Of a stretch of 64,000 nucleotides of DNA, positions 1-8,122 are shown piece after piece. The translations under genes were made by a program, and so were the position numbers. Every line of letters starts with the position of its first letter. Position 1 is the first letter of the stretch. The notes below the pieces were generated by a model. The model ran no database searches and was not told the origin of the DNA. It saw nothing but the letters and a program-made list of their open reading frames with translations. This DNA comes from Senegalia massiliensis (GTDB taxonomy: Bacteria > Bacillota > Clostridia > Tissierellales > SIT17), in contig NZ_QXXA01000010.1 of NCBI RefSeq assembly GCF_009911265.1, positions 127,454 through 191,453 on the forward strand. Reading direction: 5' to 3'.

Positions 1-1
1 T

Positions 2-835
2 AGTATAGCACATATAAAGTTCATGAAATGGTTAAAGGAAAATGCTAAAGACTTAAATATTACTGAAATAAGTGCTTGTGACAAATTATATGAATTTAGA
101 AAAGAACAGGGAAATTTTATAGGACCAAGTTTTGCTCCAATATCTTCTTATGGAGAACATGCAGCTATTGTTCATTATGAATCATCTCCTGAAACTGATG
201 TAGAAATTAAAGAAGGAAACTTTTATTTAACTGATACAGGAGGCAGTTATTATGAAGGCTCTACTGATATTACTAGAACCTATGCAATAGGTAAATTAAC
301 AAAAGAAATGAAAGAACACTTCACTTTAGTTGTAATAAGTAATATGAATTTAACAAGTGCTAAGTTTCTTAAAGGGGTTACTGGTATGAATTTAGATTAT
401 GTTGCAAGAAAACCTTTTTGGGATAGAGGACTTAATTTTAATCATGGGACAGGCCATGGAATAGGTTATTTGCTTAATATTCATGAAGGTCCTACAGGAT
501 TCCGTTGGCAAGCAAGGGATTATGAATCTCATCCATTTGAAGAAAATATGATTATTACAAATGAACCTGGAATTTATATTGAAGGTTCTTATGGTATTCG
601 ATTAGAAAATGAGATATTAGTTAAAATGGACGAAAAAAATGAATATGGTGAATTTATGAAATTTGAGCCAATTACTTATATACCTATGGATTTAGATGCA
701 ATAATTCCAGAGATTATGAGTGAAGAAGATAAAAAATTATTAAATGACTACCATAAATTAGTATTTAAAAAGATATCACCATATTTAAATAGTGAAGAAA
801 CAAAATGGCTTGAAAGATATACTAGAAAAATATAA
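2..835 (+). CDS. Xaa-Pro aminopeptidase (M24B), 5'-truncated by window edge
   Basis: The reading frame is open to the left edge, so only the C-terminal part of the enzyme is present. It carries the full M24 'pita-bread' metal site: Asp in TDTGG, Asp in STDITRT, His in GTGHGIG, Glu in TNEPGIY and Glu in RLENEIL. A C-terminal tail typical of long aminopeptidase P proteins (FEPITYIPMD onward) follows. It should remove an N-terminal residue preceding proline in the cytoplasm. The ATG at 23 is internal, not a real start. It lies upstream of hydroxyproline and proline reductase genes, which fits a role in feeding proline-rich peptides into fermentation. A strong terminator follows. Confidence 0.9.
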   Translation, partial: SIAHIKFMKWLKENAKDLNITEISACDKLYEFRKEQGNFIGPSFAPISSYGEHAAIVHYESSPETDVEIKEGNFYLTDTGGSYYEGSTDITRTYAIGKLTKEMKEHFTLVVISNMNLTSAKFLKGVTGMNLDYVARKPFWDRGLNFNHGTGHGIGYLLNIHEGPTGFRWQARDYESHPFEENMIITNEPGIYIEGSYGIRLENEILVKMDEKNEYGEFMKFEPITYIPMDLDAIIPEIMSEEDKKLLNDYHKLVFKKISPYLNSEETKWLERYTRKI

Positions 836-837
836 AT

Positions 838-884
838 AAAAAAGCACTTCAAAAAACATTTTATTTTTGAAGTGCTTTTTTATT
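838..884 (+). terminator. Rho-independent terminator after the aminopeptidase
   Basis: An inverted repeat with arms AAAAAGCACTTCAAAAA and TTTTTGAAGTGCTTTTT encloses a short AT-rich loop and ends in a T run. It starts a few bases after the stop codon. Confidence 0.85.
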
Positions 885-900
885 TAATTATTTCATATAT

Positions 901-942
901 ATATAAATAAATTCATATTTTGAAATATAGATTTATTTATAT
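901..942. repeat. AT-rich imperfect dyad upstream of the hydroxyproline operon
   Basis: Arms of 12 bp (ATATAAATAAAT at 901-912 and its complement at 931-942) are perfect. An inner ATATTT/AAATAT pair extends the dyad. It lies about 85 bp upstream of the predicted promoter of the XRE-hypD operon. It has no T run suited to a terminator. It could bind a regulator, but in such AT-rich DNA chance is possible. Confidence 0.35.
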
Positions 943-1025
943 TGATTTAAATATTTAAACATCAATTTTAGAGTATTTGAATTGAAAAATCATAAAACCT
1001 TTAAATTAAAGATGTTGACAATCAC

Positions 1026-1054
1026 TAGACAAAGCAAGAAATGAGTATTATAAT
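1026..1054 (+). promoter_or_regulatory. Sigma-A promoter of the XRE-hypD operon
   Basis: TAGACA (1026-1031), a 17-bp spacer and TATAAT (1049-1054). A TTGACA lies at 1015-1020 but its 28-bp spacing to this -10 is too long. The same TAGACA-N17-TATAAT form precedes the paralogous regulator at 19443. Confidence 0.65.
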
Positions 1055-1072
1055 AAAATAACAAGATGATCA

Positions 1073-1108
1073 CGATTATTTATTTCATTTAAATGAAATA
1101 AATAATCG
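1073..1108. promoter_or_regulatory. Perfect 36-bp palindrome in the leader of the XRE-hypD operon
   Basis: Positions 1073-1090 are exactly reverse-complementary to 1091-1108, centred on CATTTAAATG. It lies downstream of the -10 box and 23 bases before the regulator start codon. There is no T run after it, so an operator (autoregulation or roadblock) or a leader RNA hairpin is likelier than a terminator. Binding by the adjacent XRE protein is inference. Confidence 0.6.
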
Positions 1109-1131
1109 TATTATGAAGAGAGGTAATAAAT

Positions 1132-1713
1132 ATGATTGATATAGGTAGTGAAATTAAAGAGTTAAGAAAATCAAATAATATGACATTAAAAGATTTAAGT
1201 GAAAAGACAGGATTATCAATAGGATTTTTATCCCAATTTGAAAGGGGTTTATCTACCATAGCTGTAGATTCATTAGAATTAATAGCGAAAGCTTTGAATA
1301 TAGAGTTGTCACATTTTATTTTAAAACCTAAAACAAAAAAGGAATATATATTAAAGAGTTTTGAACAAGAGGTATACGAAGTTATAAATAATAAATTTGT
1401 ACATTATAATTTAAGTAACAATTTAAATAAAAAGACTTTTTTACCAAGAAAGATAAATATTTTACCAATGGGAAAAGATGAAAATATAACTGAGTACAGT
1501 CACAAGGGTGAAGAGTTTATCTATGTTCTTGAAGGAACACTTACTCTCTTTTTAGATTCTAAAAGATATGACCTTTATCCTGGAGATAGTGCACATTATA
1601 ATTCTAAAAAAATGCATAATTGGGCAAATTATACTAGTAAAATGGTAAAACTTATAGTTGTTAGTACACCAAATCATTTTTCTGAAAGTGAGGTGATTCA
1701 AGAGAATGAATAA
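1132..1713 (+). CDS. XRE-family regulator with C-terminal cupin domain
   Basis: The protein has 193 residues. Residues about 5-60 form a lambda-repressor-like helix-turn-helix (LRKSNNMTLKDLSEKTGLSIGFLSQFERG). Residues about 105-180 form a cupin barrel with the ligand-binding segment HKGEEFIYVLEG and a PGDSAHY turn. This architecture usually senses a small molecule in the cupin and controls the adjacent operon. It is the first gene of an operon with the activase and hypD; its stop overlaps the activase start by 8 bases. GAGAGG precedes the ATG. It is closely related to the regulator at 19443, so the pair probably arose by duplication. The ligand is not known; proline or hydroxyproline is inferred from context. 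Confidence 0.88.
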   Translation: MIDIGSEIKELRKSNNMTLKDLSEKTGLSIGFLSQFERGLSTIAVDSLELIAKALNIELSHFILKPKTKKEYILKSFEQEVYEVINNKFVHYNLSNNLNKKTFLPRKINILPMGKDENITEYSHKGEEFIYVLEGTLTLFLDSKRYDLYPGDSAHYNSKKMHNWANYTSKMVKLIVVSTPNHFSESEVIQENE

Positions 1714-2608
1714 AGGTATAGTTATGAATATTCAAAAATATTCTGTTCATGATGGGCCTGGAATTAGAACTACTATTTTCTTAAAAGGCTGTCCTTTAAG
1801 TTGCTGGTGGTGTCACAATCCTGAAAGCCAAAATTTTAATTTTGAATTAATGTTTTTTAATGATAGATGTGTCGGATGTGGTAATTGTAAAGATAAATGT
1901 GAACAAGGTGCCATAAATATAAATAATGGCGTTGCTACTACTGAAGATTCTAAATGTATATTATGTGGTAAGTGTACCGATTTTTGTATAAATGAAGCAA
2001 GAAATTTAGTTGGAAAAGAGTTTTCAGCAAAAGAACTTTTAAAGGAAATAAAAAAAGATGAAATTTTTTATGAAGAATCTGGTGGTGGAGTAACATTTTC
2101 TGGAGGAGAACCTCTTTTACAAATTGATTTCTTAGAAGAAATGCTAAGATTATGCAAAGAACAAGATATACATACTACTGTTGATACTAGTGGCTATAGT
2201 GATTTTAAAAATTTCGAAAGAATTTTAGATTACACAGATTTATTTCTCTATGATATAAAACATCTAGATGATAATATGCATAAAAAATATATTGGTGTTT
2301 CAAATGAATTGATAAAAGAAAATTTAATAAAGTTATCTGAGTTGAATGCAAATATATTTGCGAGGATCCCCATTATAAAAGGTATAAATAATGATGAAAA
2401 AAATATTGATGAAACTATAGAATTTTTAAGAGAAATTAATTTAGAACAAATTAATTTACTTCCATATCACAAAATGGGAATGGAAAAGTATGAAAGAATA
2501 TTTAAGGAATATAAACTTAGTGGAAATGAAAAACCATCTAAAAAAAATATAGATGTTCTATTATTAAAGTTTCAGCAATTAAATACAAAAATAAAGATAG
2601 GAGGATAA
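1706..2608 (+). CDS. Glycyl-radical enzyme activase for HypD (radical SAM)
   Basis: The protein has 300 residues. The radical-SAM cluster motif CxxxCxxC is Cys29, Cys33 and Cys36 in KGCPLSCWWCHNP. An inserted ferredoxin-like domain holds two further 4Fe-4S motifs (CVGCGNCKDKC and CILCGKCTDFC), as in activases of the PFL-AE family. GGGVTFSGGEPLL is the SAM-binding glycine region. It should abstract hydrogen from the glycyl-radical loop of the neighbouring dehydratase using S-adenosylmethionine. The start overlaps the regulator gene and hypD begins four bases after its stop, so the three are translationally linked. Substrate assignment rests on that adjacency. Confidence 0.93.
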   Translation: MNKGIVMNIQKYSVHDGPGIRTTIFLKGCPLSCWWCHNPESQNFNFELMFFNDRCVGCGNCKDKCEQGAININNGVATTEDSKCILCGKCTDFCINEARNLVGKEFSAKELLKEIKKDEIFYEESGGGVTFSGGEPLLQIDFLEEMLRLCKEQDIHTTVDTSGYSDFKNFERILDYTDLFLYDIKHLDDNMHKKYIGVSNELIKENLIKLSELNANIFARIPIIKGINNDEKNIDETIEFLREINLEQINLLPYHKMGMEKYERIFKEYKLSGNEKPSKKNIDVLLLKFQQLNTKIKIGG

Positions 2609-2612
2609 GTAT

Positions 2613-4973
2613 ATGATGTCAGAAAGAGTTAAAAAATTAAGAGAAGAAAGTTTAGAGGCTGTTCCATATATTTCAATGGAAAGAGCTCAGATTGTAAATG
2701 AGGTTTATAAGAAATATGAAGGATCAGTTTCAATACCTGTTTTAAGAGCTTTAGTACTTAAGGAATTTATGTCAAAAAAGAAATTATGTATTAATGAAGG
2801 TGAACTAATTGTAGGAGAAAGAGGAGAAGCTCCAGCTGCAACCCCTACGTATCCAGAATTATGTTGTCATACTATTGAAGATTTACAAATAATGAATGAT
2901 AGAGAAAAAATATCATTTAAAGTTAGCCAAGAATCTAAGGACATACAGAAAGAAGACATTATTCCTTATTGGGAAAAAAGATCTATGAGATATCATATAT
3001 TAGAAAATATGACAGAGAAATGGAAAGACTGTTATGAAAACGGTATTTTTACAGAATTTCAAGAACAAAGAGGTCCAGGTCATACAGTTGCTGATGATAA
3101 AATATATAAAAAAGGATTTTTAGATTTTAAACAAGATATTGAAAATGAAATTAATAATCTAGATTATAACAATGATGATGAAGCTCTTAATAAAAAAATG
3201 CAACTTGAAGGTATGAGTATAGCATGCGATGCAATAATGATCCTTGGGAAAAGATATTCTGAACTTGCTATAGAAATGGCAAAAAAAGAAAAGGATCAAA
3301 AAAGAAAAAAAGAATTATTAGATATAGCAGAAGTATGTAGTCATGTTCCAGCTTATGCTCCAAGAACTTTTAGAGAGGCTCTTCAAATGTATTGGTTTGT
3401 ACACTTATGTGTTATAACAGAATTAAACCCTTGGGACTCCTTTAATCCAGGTAGATTAGATCAACATTTAAATCCATTTTATCAAAAAGAAATGGAAGAA
3501 GGTTCTTTAAGGAGAGAAGAAGCAGAAGAATTTTTGCAATGTCTTTGGGTTAAATTTAACAACCAACCTGCTCCGCCAAAAGTAGGAATAACTTTAAAGG
3601 AAAGTGCAACATATACTGATTTTGCTAATATAAATAGTGGAGGACTTAGAGCAGATGGTTCTGATGGAGTAAATGATGTAAGTTATTTAGTGTTAGATGT
3701 TATTGACCAAATGAGACTATTACAACCTAGTTCAAATGTTCAAATAAGTAAAAAAACTCCTCAAAAGTTTTTGAAAAAAGCTCTTAGCATTGTAAGAAAA
3801 GGATGGGGACAGCCATCTTTGTTTAATACTGATGCTGTAATACAAGAAATGTTAAATGCAGGAAAAGATATAGTAGATGCTAGATGTGGTGGAACTAGTG
3901 GTTGTATTGAAACTGGAGCATTTGGTAAAGAAGCCTTTATTTTAACTGGCTATTTTAACATTCCAAAAGTGCTTGAAATAACACTTAACAATGGCGTAGA
4001 TCCTATGAGTGGAAAAAAACTTGGATTGGAAACAGGACATCCTGGTGATTTTAATAATTATGAAGAACTATTTGAGGCATTAAAAAAACAAATGAATCAC
4101 TTTATTGATATAAAGGTAAGAGGAAATAGAGTAATAGAAAAATTATATGCTGAAAAAATGCCAGTTCCTTTTTTATCAGTAATTATAGATGATTGTATAA
4201 AAAAAGGTAAAGATTATAATGCTGGAGGAGCAAGATATAATGTTACTTATATCCAAGGAGTAGGTATAGGAGATATAACAGATAGTCTTGCTGCGATTAA
4301 ATACCATATTTTTGATAAAAATAATTTTACTATGAATGAACTTTTAATAGCTATGAAAGATAATTTTAAAGGTCATGAGATGATACTTAATTTATTAAAG
4401 AACAAATCTCCCAAATATGGGAATGATGATGATTATGCTGACGAAATAATGACAAGTGTATTTAAAACTTATTATGAAACTGTAACTGGAAGGCCTAATA
4501 TAAAAGGAGGGGAACATAGAATAAATATGTTACCCACAACATGCCATATATATTTTGGTTCAGTTATAGGAGCATTACCAAGTGGTAAAAAATCAAAAGA
4601 AGCTCTAGCTGATGGTATTTCACCTTCTAAAGGAGCAGACAAATATGGACCTACTAGTGTAATAAAGTCTGCATCTAAAATGGATCACTTAATTACAGGA
4701 GGTACTCTTTTAAATCAGAAAGTTGCACCTTCAGCAATAGAAGGTGAAGAAGGGTTAGATAAATTATCTAATTTAGTTAGAGTGTACTTCAAGCTTGATG
4801 GACATCATATACAATTTAATGTATTTAATAAAGAAACTCTATTAAAGGCTCAAAAAAATCCTGAAGATTATAAAAATCTTATAGTTAGAGTTGCAGGATA
4901 TAGCGACTATTTTTCAAATCTAAATAAAGAATTGCAAGATGAAATAATAGCTAGAACGGAACAAGCAATATAA
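2613..4973 (+). CDS. hypD: trans-4-hydroxy-L-proline dehydratase (glycyl-radical enzyme)
   Basis: The protein has 786 residues. The thiyl-radical Cys is Cys431 in CGGTSGCIETG, with the general-base Glu two residues later. The glycyl-radical site is Gly762 in RVAGYSDYF. The Clostridioides difficile enzyme, as I recall it, has these at 434 and 765, an identical offset of three. It dehydrates trans-4-hydroxyproline to 1-pyrroline-5-carboxylate in the cytoplasm under anaerobic conditions. The activase lies immediately upstream and pyrroline-5-carboxylate reductase immediately downstream, the order expected for hydroxyproline-to-proline conversion. GGAGG precedes the start; ATG at 2613 or 2616 are both possible. 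Other glycyl-radical dehydratases are less likely given proC. Confidence 0.95.
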   Translation: MMSERVKKLREESLEAVPYISMERAQIVNEVYKKYEGSVSIPVLRALVLKEFMSKKKLCINEGELIVGERGEAPAATPTYPELCCHTIEDLQIMNDREKISFKVSQESKDIQKEDIIPYWEKRSMRYHILENMTEKWKDCYENGIFTEFQEQRGPGHTVADDKIYKKGFLDFKQDIENEINNLDYNNDDEALNKKMQLEGMSIACDAIMILGKRYSELAIEMAKKEKDQKRKKELLDIAEVCSHVPAYAPRTFREALQMYWFVHLCVITELNPWDSFNPGRLDQHLNPFYQKEMEEGSLRREEAEEFLQCLWVKFNNQPAPPKVGITLKESATYTDFANINSGGLRADGSDGVNDVSYLVLDVIDQMRLLQPSSNVQISKKTPQKFLKKALSIVRKGWGQPSLFNTDAVIQEMLNAGKDIVDARCGGTSGCIETGAFGKEAFILTGYFNIPKVLEITLNNGVDPMSGKKLGLETGHPGDFNNYEELFEALKKQMNHFIDIKVRGNRVIEKLYAEKMPVPFLSVIIDDCIKKGKDYNAGGARYNVTYIQGVGIGDITDSLAAIKYHIFDKNNFTMNELLIAMKDNFKGHEMILNLLKNKSPKYGNDDDYADEIMTSVFKTYYETVTGRPNIKGGEHRINMLPTTCHIYFGSVIGALPSGKKSKEALADGISPSKGADKYGPTSVIKSASKMDHLITGGTLLNQKVAPSAIEGEEGLDKLSNLVRVYFKLDGHHIQFNVFNKETLLKAQKNPEDYKNLIVRVAGYSDYFSNLNKELQDEIIARTEQAI

Positions 4974-5001
4974 TTTTAATTATTAAGAAAGGAGAGTTTA
5001 A

Positions 5002-5805
5002 ATGAAAAACACTTTAGGATTTATAGGTGGAGGAAACATGGGGAAAGCGATGATTGGAGGTATCCTTGAAAGCAAAATATTTGCTCCAGAAAATATAATG
5101 GTGTCAGATTTAAATACTGATTTGTTAAACACAATAGAAGAAAATTATGGAGTTAAAACTACAAAAGATAATAATGTTCTTATTAAGCATTCACAGATAA
5201 TAGTCTTAGCTGTTAAGCCACATATATGTGATATAGTAATTAAAGAAATTAAAGATAAAATAAAAGAAGATGCTATTATAGTTTCTATAGCTGCTGGAAA
5301 ATCTATAGAACAAATTGAAGAAAATTTTAATAAAGATGTGAAAATAGTTAGAGTTATGCCCAATACTCCAGCATTAGTTGGAAAGGGTATGTCGGCTATT
5401 TCAAGTAATAATAAAGTATCAGAGGTTGAGTTAGAACAAATTATCAATATATTTGAAAGTTTTGGAGAAGTAGAATTAGTTGATGAAAAATTAATGGATG
5501 TAGTAACTGGAACAAGTGGTTCTTCACCAGCATATGTATATATGTTTATAGAAGCAATAGCTGATGGGGCTGTTCTTGAAGGGATGCCACGTGATAAAGT
5601 ATATAAAATGGCAGCACAGGCTGTTTTAGGTGCAGCACAAATGGTTCTTACTACAGGCAAGCATCCCGGAGAATTAAAAGATATGGTTTGTTCTCCAGGT
5701 GGTACAACTATAGAAGCAGTAAAGACTTTAGAGGATAAGGGTTTTAGAAGTGCTGTTATGGAGGCTGTTAGAGAATGTGTAAAAAAATCTAGAGAGTTAT
5801 CTTAG
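5002..5805 (+). CDS. proC: Pyrroline-5-carboxylate reductase
   Basis: The protein has 267 residues, the usual family length. An N-terminal Rossmann fold (GFIGGGNMGKAMIGG) binds NAD(P)H and the C-terminal dimerisation domain carries the family signature around GTSGSSPAYVYMFIEA and CSPGGTTIEAV. It reduces pyrroline-5-carboxylate, here the HypD product, to L-proline. It lies 28 bases after hypD with an AGGAG ribosome site and ends at a perfect terminator palindrome. The proline made would enter the prd pathway encoded further on. It could also serve biosynthesis, but no proA or proB is adjacent. Confidence 0.95.
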   Translation: MKNTLGFIGGGNMGKAMIGGILESKIFAPENIMVSDLNTDLLNTIEENYGVKTTKDNNVLIKHSQIIVLAVKPHICDIVIKEIKDKIKEDAIIVSIAAGKSIEQIEENFNKDVKIVRVMPNTPALVGKGMSAISSNNKVSEVELEQIINIFESFGEVELVDEKLMDVVTGTSGSSPAYVYMFIEAIADGAVLEGMPRDKVYKMAAQAVLGAAQMVLTTGKHPGELKDMVCSPGGTTIEAVKTLEDKGFRSAVMEAVRECVKKSRELS

Positions 5806-5863
5806 AAAAATGACTAAAAAAGATGTTGGTGAATATTCACCAACATCTTTTTTAGTCATTTTT
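5806..5863. terminator. Bidirectional terminator, 58-bp perfect palindrome
   Basis: Positions 5806-5834 are exactly reverse-complementary to 5835-5863. The palindrome starts with an A run and ends with a T run, so it can terminate from both directions. It begins on the base after the proC stop codon and contains the last codons and stop of the convergent peptidase. Confidence 0.9.
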
Positions 5864-6733
5864 ATTTAACCAATCTTTTAGTATCTTTATATATTTTTTA
5901 TTTTCTTCAACGAAAGGCATATGACGACTATATTCAAATAGTTCCCATTTAGAATTTGGGATTTTGTCATACATTGTTTTTGCAATAAATGGAGAACATA
6001 AATCTTTTTGTCCATTTGTGATAAGTGTTGGCTCTTTAATATCTTCAATTTCATTCATATAATTAAAATTTTTTAAAGTGCCAGATGGACTAAATTCATT
6101 TTGTCCCCATGCCATAAGGTATGACTGTGTTCCAGCTTTTTTTTCTCTTCTCAAACATTCTGGAGAATTTTCATCTACTGTTCCTGCACAATAATTTAGC
6201 ATAAATTCTGCTTCTGCTTCTTTATATTCTTCAGTAGAATAGTTTCCAGTTTCTTCTGAATTTCTTATGGCTTCTTGATGTTTGTGTGACATGAATTTAA
6301 TCCTTCTACGTTGTTCCCTTTCCCATAATTCAGAAGAAGGTAAAGTGCTAGATAATATATAAGATTTTATACCTTGAGGTTTATATTCACAGGCATAATA
6401 AATTGCAAGCATTCCACCCCAAGATTGTCCTAATATATGAACTTCATCTAAATTTAAATGTTTTCGTAGTTCAATTAATTCTTCAGTCCAAGTATTTGCA
6501 TTCCACAATTCAGGTTGATCTGGTATAGAAGACTTTCCACAACCTATTTGATCATACATAACAACCTGTCTTCCATCATTTGCTATATCATCCAGGACTT
6601 CAAAATAATTATGTGTTGAACCTGGTCCACCATGTAATAGTAATAGTGGTTTTTTATTATCTTTATTTTCCCCAACTATGCGATAATATGTTTTATATTC
6701 TCCAAATGGCATATAACCTTCAGTAACTTTCAT
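5852..6733 (-). CDS. pip: Proline iminopeptidase (S33, alpha/beta hydrolase)
   Basis: The protein has 293 residues. HGGPGS near residue 34 supplies the oxyanion hole typical of prolyl aminopeptidases. The nucleophile is Ser104 in GQSWGG, with Asp244 (GQKDLCSP) and His271 (SRHMPF) completing the triad. A cap region of about 100 residues lies between. It should release N-terminal proline from short peptides in the cytoplasm. It follows the Xaa-Pro peptidase gene by 13 bases on the same strand, so they form an operon. It is transcribed towards proC and shares its terminator. Other S33 substrates are possible, but the neighbourhood supports prolyl peptides. Confidence 0.9.
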   Translation of the reverse strand: MKVTEGYMPFGEYKTYYRIVGENKDNKKPLLLLHGGPGSTHNYFEVLDDIANDGRQVVMYDQIGCGKSSIPDQPELWNANTWTEELIELRKHLNLDEVHILGQSWGGMLAIYYACEYKPQGIKSYILSSTLPSSELWEREQRRRIKFMSHKHQEAIRNSEETGNYSTEEYKEAEAEFMLNYCAGTVDENSPECLRREKKAGTQSYLMAWGQNEFSPSGTLKNFNYMNEIEDIKEPTLITNGQKDLCSPFIAKTMYDKIPNSKWELFEYSRHMPFVEENKKYIKILKDWLNKND

Positions 6734-6746
6734 AAAAATCTCCTTT

Positions 6747-7835
6747 TTATCTAGATTCAGGTACTACAATTATATCTTTTGTAAATTTATTTAAAACTTC
6801 ACAACCATCTTCAGTTGTTATAACAAGATCTTCAATACGAACTCCAATTCCTTCTTCTGGGAGATAAATCCCTGGTTCCACAGAAAAACATTGGCCTGGC
6901 TTTATTATATCTTTATTTACAGAAGATACATCACCAAATTCATGGTCTTCAAGTCCAGTAGAGTGACCTGTTCTATGTGTAAAGTATTTTCCATAACCTT
7001 TTTCTTCAATATAGTTTCTTGCAGCTAAGTCTACATCACACATTCTATTTCCTGGCTTTGCTGCTGCAATTCCTCTTAAATTAGCTTCTAATACTATATT
7101 GTAAATTTCCTTTTGTCTTTCAGATACTTCTCCTAAAAATACTGTTCTGGTCATATCAGATGCATAGTTTTTATAAAATCCACCAATATCTAGAATGACA
7201 CAATCTCCATATTTTCCTTTTGTATCATCAGTTACATGATGAGGGTCAGCTGCGCCTTTAGCATATGCTGTAATTGGATCAAAAGAAACTTCTTCAATAC
7301 CATGACTCTTATAAATTTCACGTACTTTAGCATTTAATTCTTTTTCAGTCAAGCCTTTTCCTGCCCATGGAATTAATTCTTCCATTACTTTGTCATTAAT
7401 TCTTGAAGATTCTCTTAACAGTTCTTTTTCTTCTTCGTCTTTAATCATTCTTACATGATCAACTATGTGAGAACCATTTACAAATTTACTATTAGTTAAA
7501 AGTTCTTGTAATCTTAATAAGAATTTAGATGGCCAAGTTTTATCTATTCCTATTATTTCACCATCTTCTACATATTTAGATAATATTTCAACACCATCTT
7601 GGATATCATTATACCATAATATATCAACACCAAGATCTTCTTCTTGAGGGAACAACTCATTGATAACGATCTTATGATTTCCGTTAGTGTTTAGGTATAA
7701 TGCTAATAACCTTTCTCCTGGAATAATCCATTTACCTGTTAAATAAAAAATAGCATTTGGATCTGAAATGATAACTTGTGGTATACCATTTTCCTCCATT
7801 GATTTTAAAACTCTATTTACTCTACTTTCATTCAT
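6747..7835 (-). CDS. Xaa-Pro dipeptidase/aminopeptidase, M24 family
   Basis: The protein has 362 residues. An N-terminal creatinase-like domain covers about 1-130 and the catalytic pita-bread fold about 135-360. The five metal ligands are visible: Asp216 and Asp227 (LDIGGF, ASDMTRT), His291 (RTGHSTG), Glu320 (SVEPGIY) and Glu335 (RIEDLV). It hydrolyses the bond before proline, either in dipeptides (PepQ-like) or in longer peptides; the sequence alone does not separate these. It is the first gene of a minus-strand operon with the proline iminopeptidase. A good promoter lies upstream at 7906-7934. Confidence 0.9.
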   Translation of the reverse strand: MNESRVNRVLKSMEENGIPQVIISDPNAIFYLTGKWIIPGERLLALYLNTNGNHKIVINELFPQEEDLGVDILWYNDIQDGVEILSKYVEDGEIIGIDKTWPSKFLLRLQELLTNSKFVNGSHIVDHVRMIKDEEEKELLRESSRINDKVMEELIPWAGKGLTEKELNAKVREIYKSHGIEEVSFDPITAYAKGAADPHHVTDDTKGKYGDCVILDIGGFYKNYASDMTRTVFLGEVSERQKEIYNIVLEANLRGIAAAKPGNRMCDVDLAARNYIEEKGYGKYFTHRTGHSTGLEDHEFGDVSSVNKDIIKPGQCFSVEPGIYLPEEGIGVRIEDLVITTEDGCEVLNKFTKDIIVVPESR

Positions 7836-7905
7836 ATGAAAAAACCCCCTTAGAATTTATTTGTAATTTAATTTTGTTAATTAAATATTATTGGATCATG
7901 ATAAT

Positions 7906-7934
7906 AATATATCAACATACATGTTTTAAGTCAA
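7906..7934 (-). promoter_or_regulatory. Promoter of the prolyl peptidase operon
   Basis: On the minus strand TTGACT (7929-7934), a 17-bp spacer and TATATT (7906-7911). The rest of the 287-base divergent region 7836-8122 is AT-rich, and I see no confident promoter for the plus-strand transporter there. Confidence 0.6.
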
Positions 7935-8122
7935 GTGCACATAATGAATAAAAGTCTATAAAATTTCATAGTTAGAATAAAAATTATATTAAATAAAGCA
8001 ATTATTTCATGATTAAAATATTTTTTTATAAAAATGAAAAAAATAATTGTAAACACAAGAAAAATATGTTAAGGTAATAAATGGAGAGGTTAAACAAATA
8101 ACAAATCAAAAAGGTAGGAGGT

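Noticed and set aside
1015..1054. TTGACA at 1015 as the -35 box of the XRE-hypD promoter
   Set aside because: Spacing to the TATAAT at 1049 is 28 bases; TAGACA at 1026 gives the normal 17.
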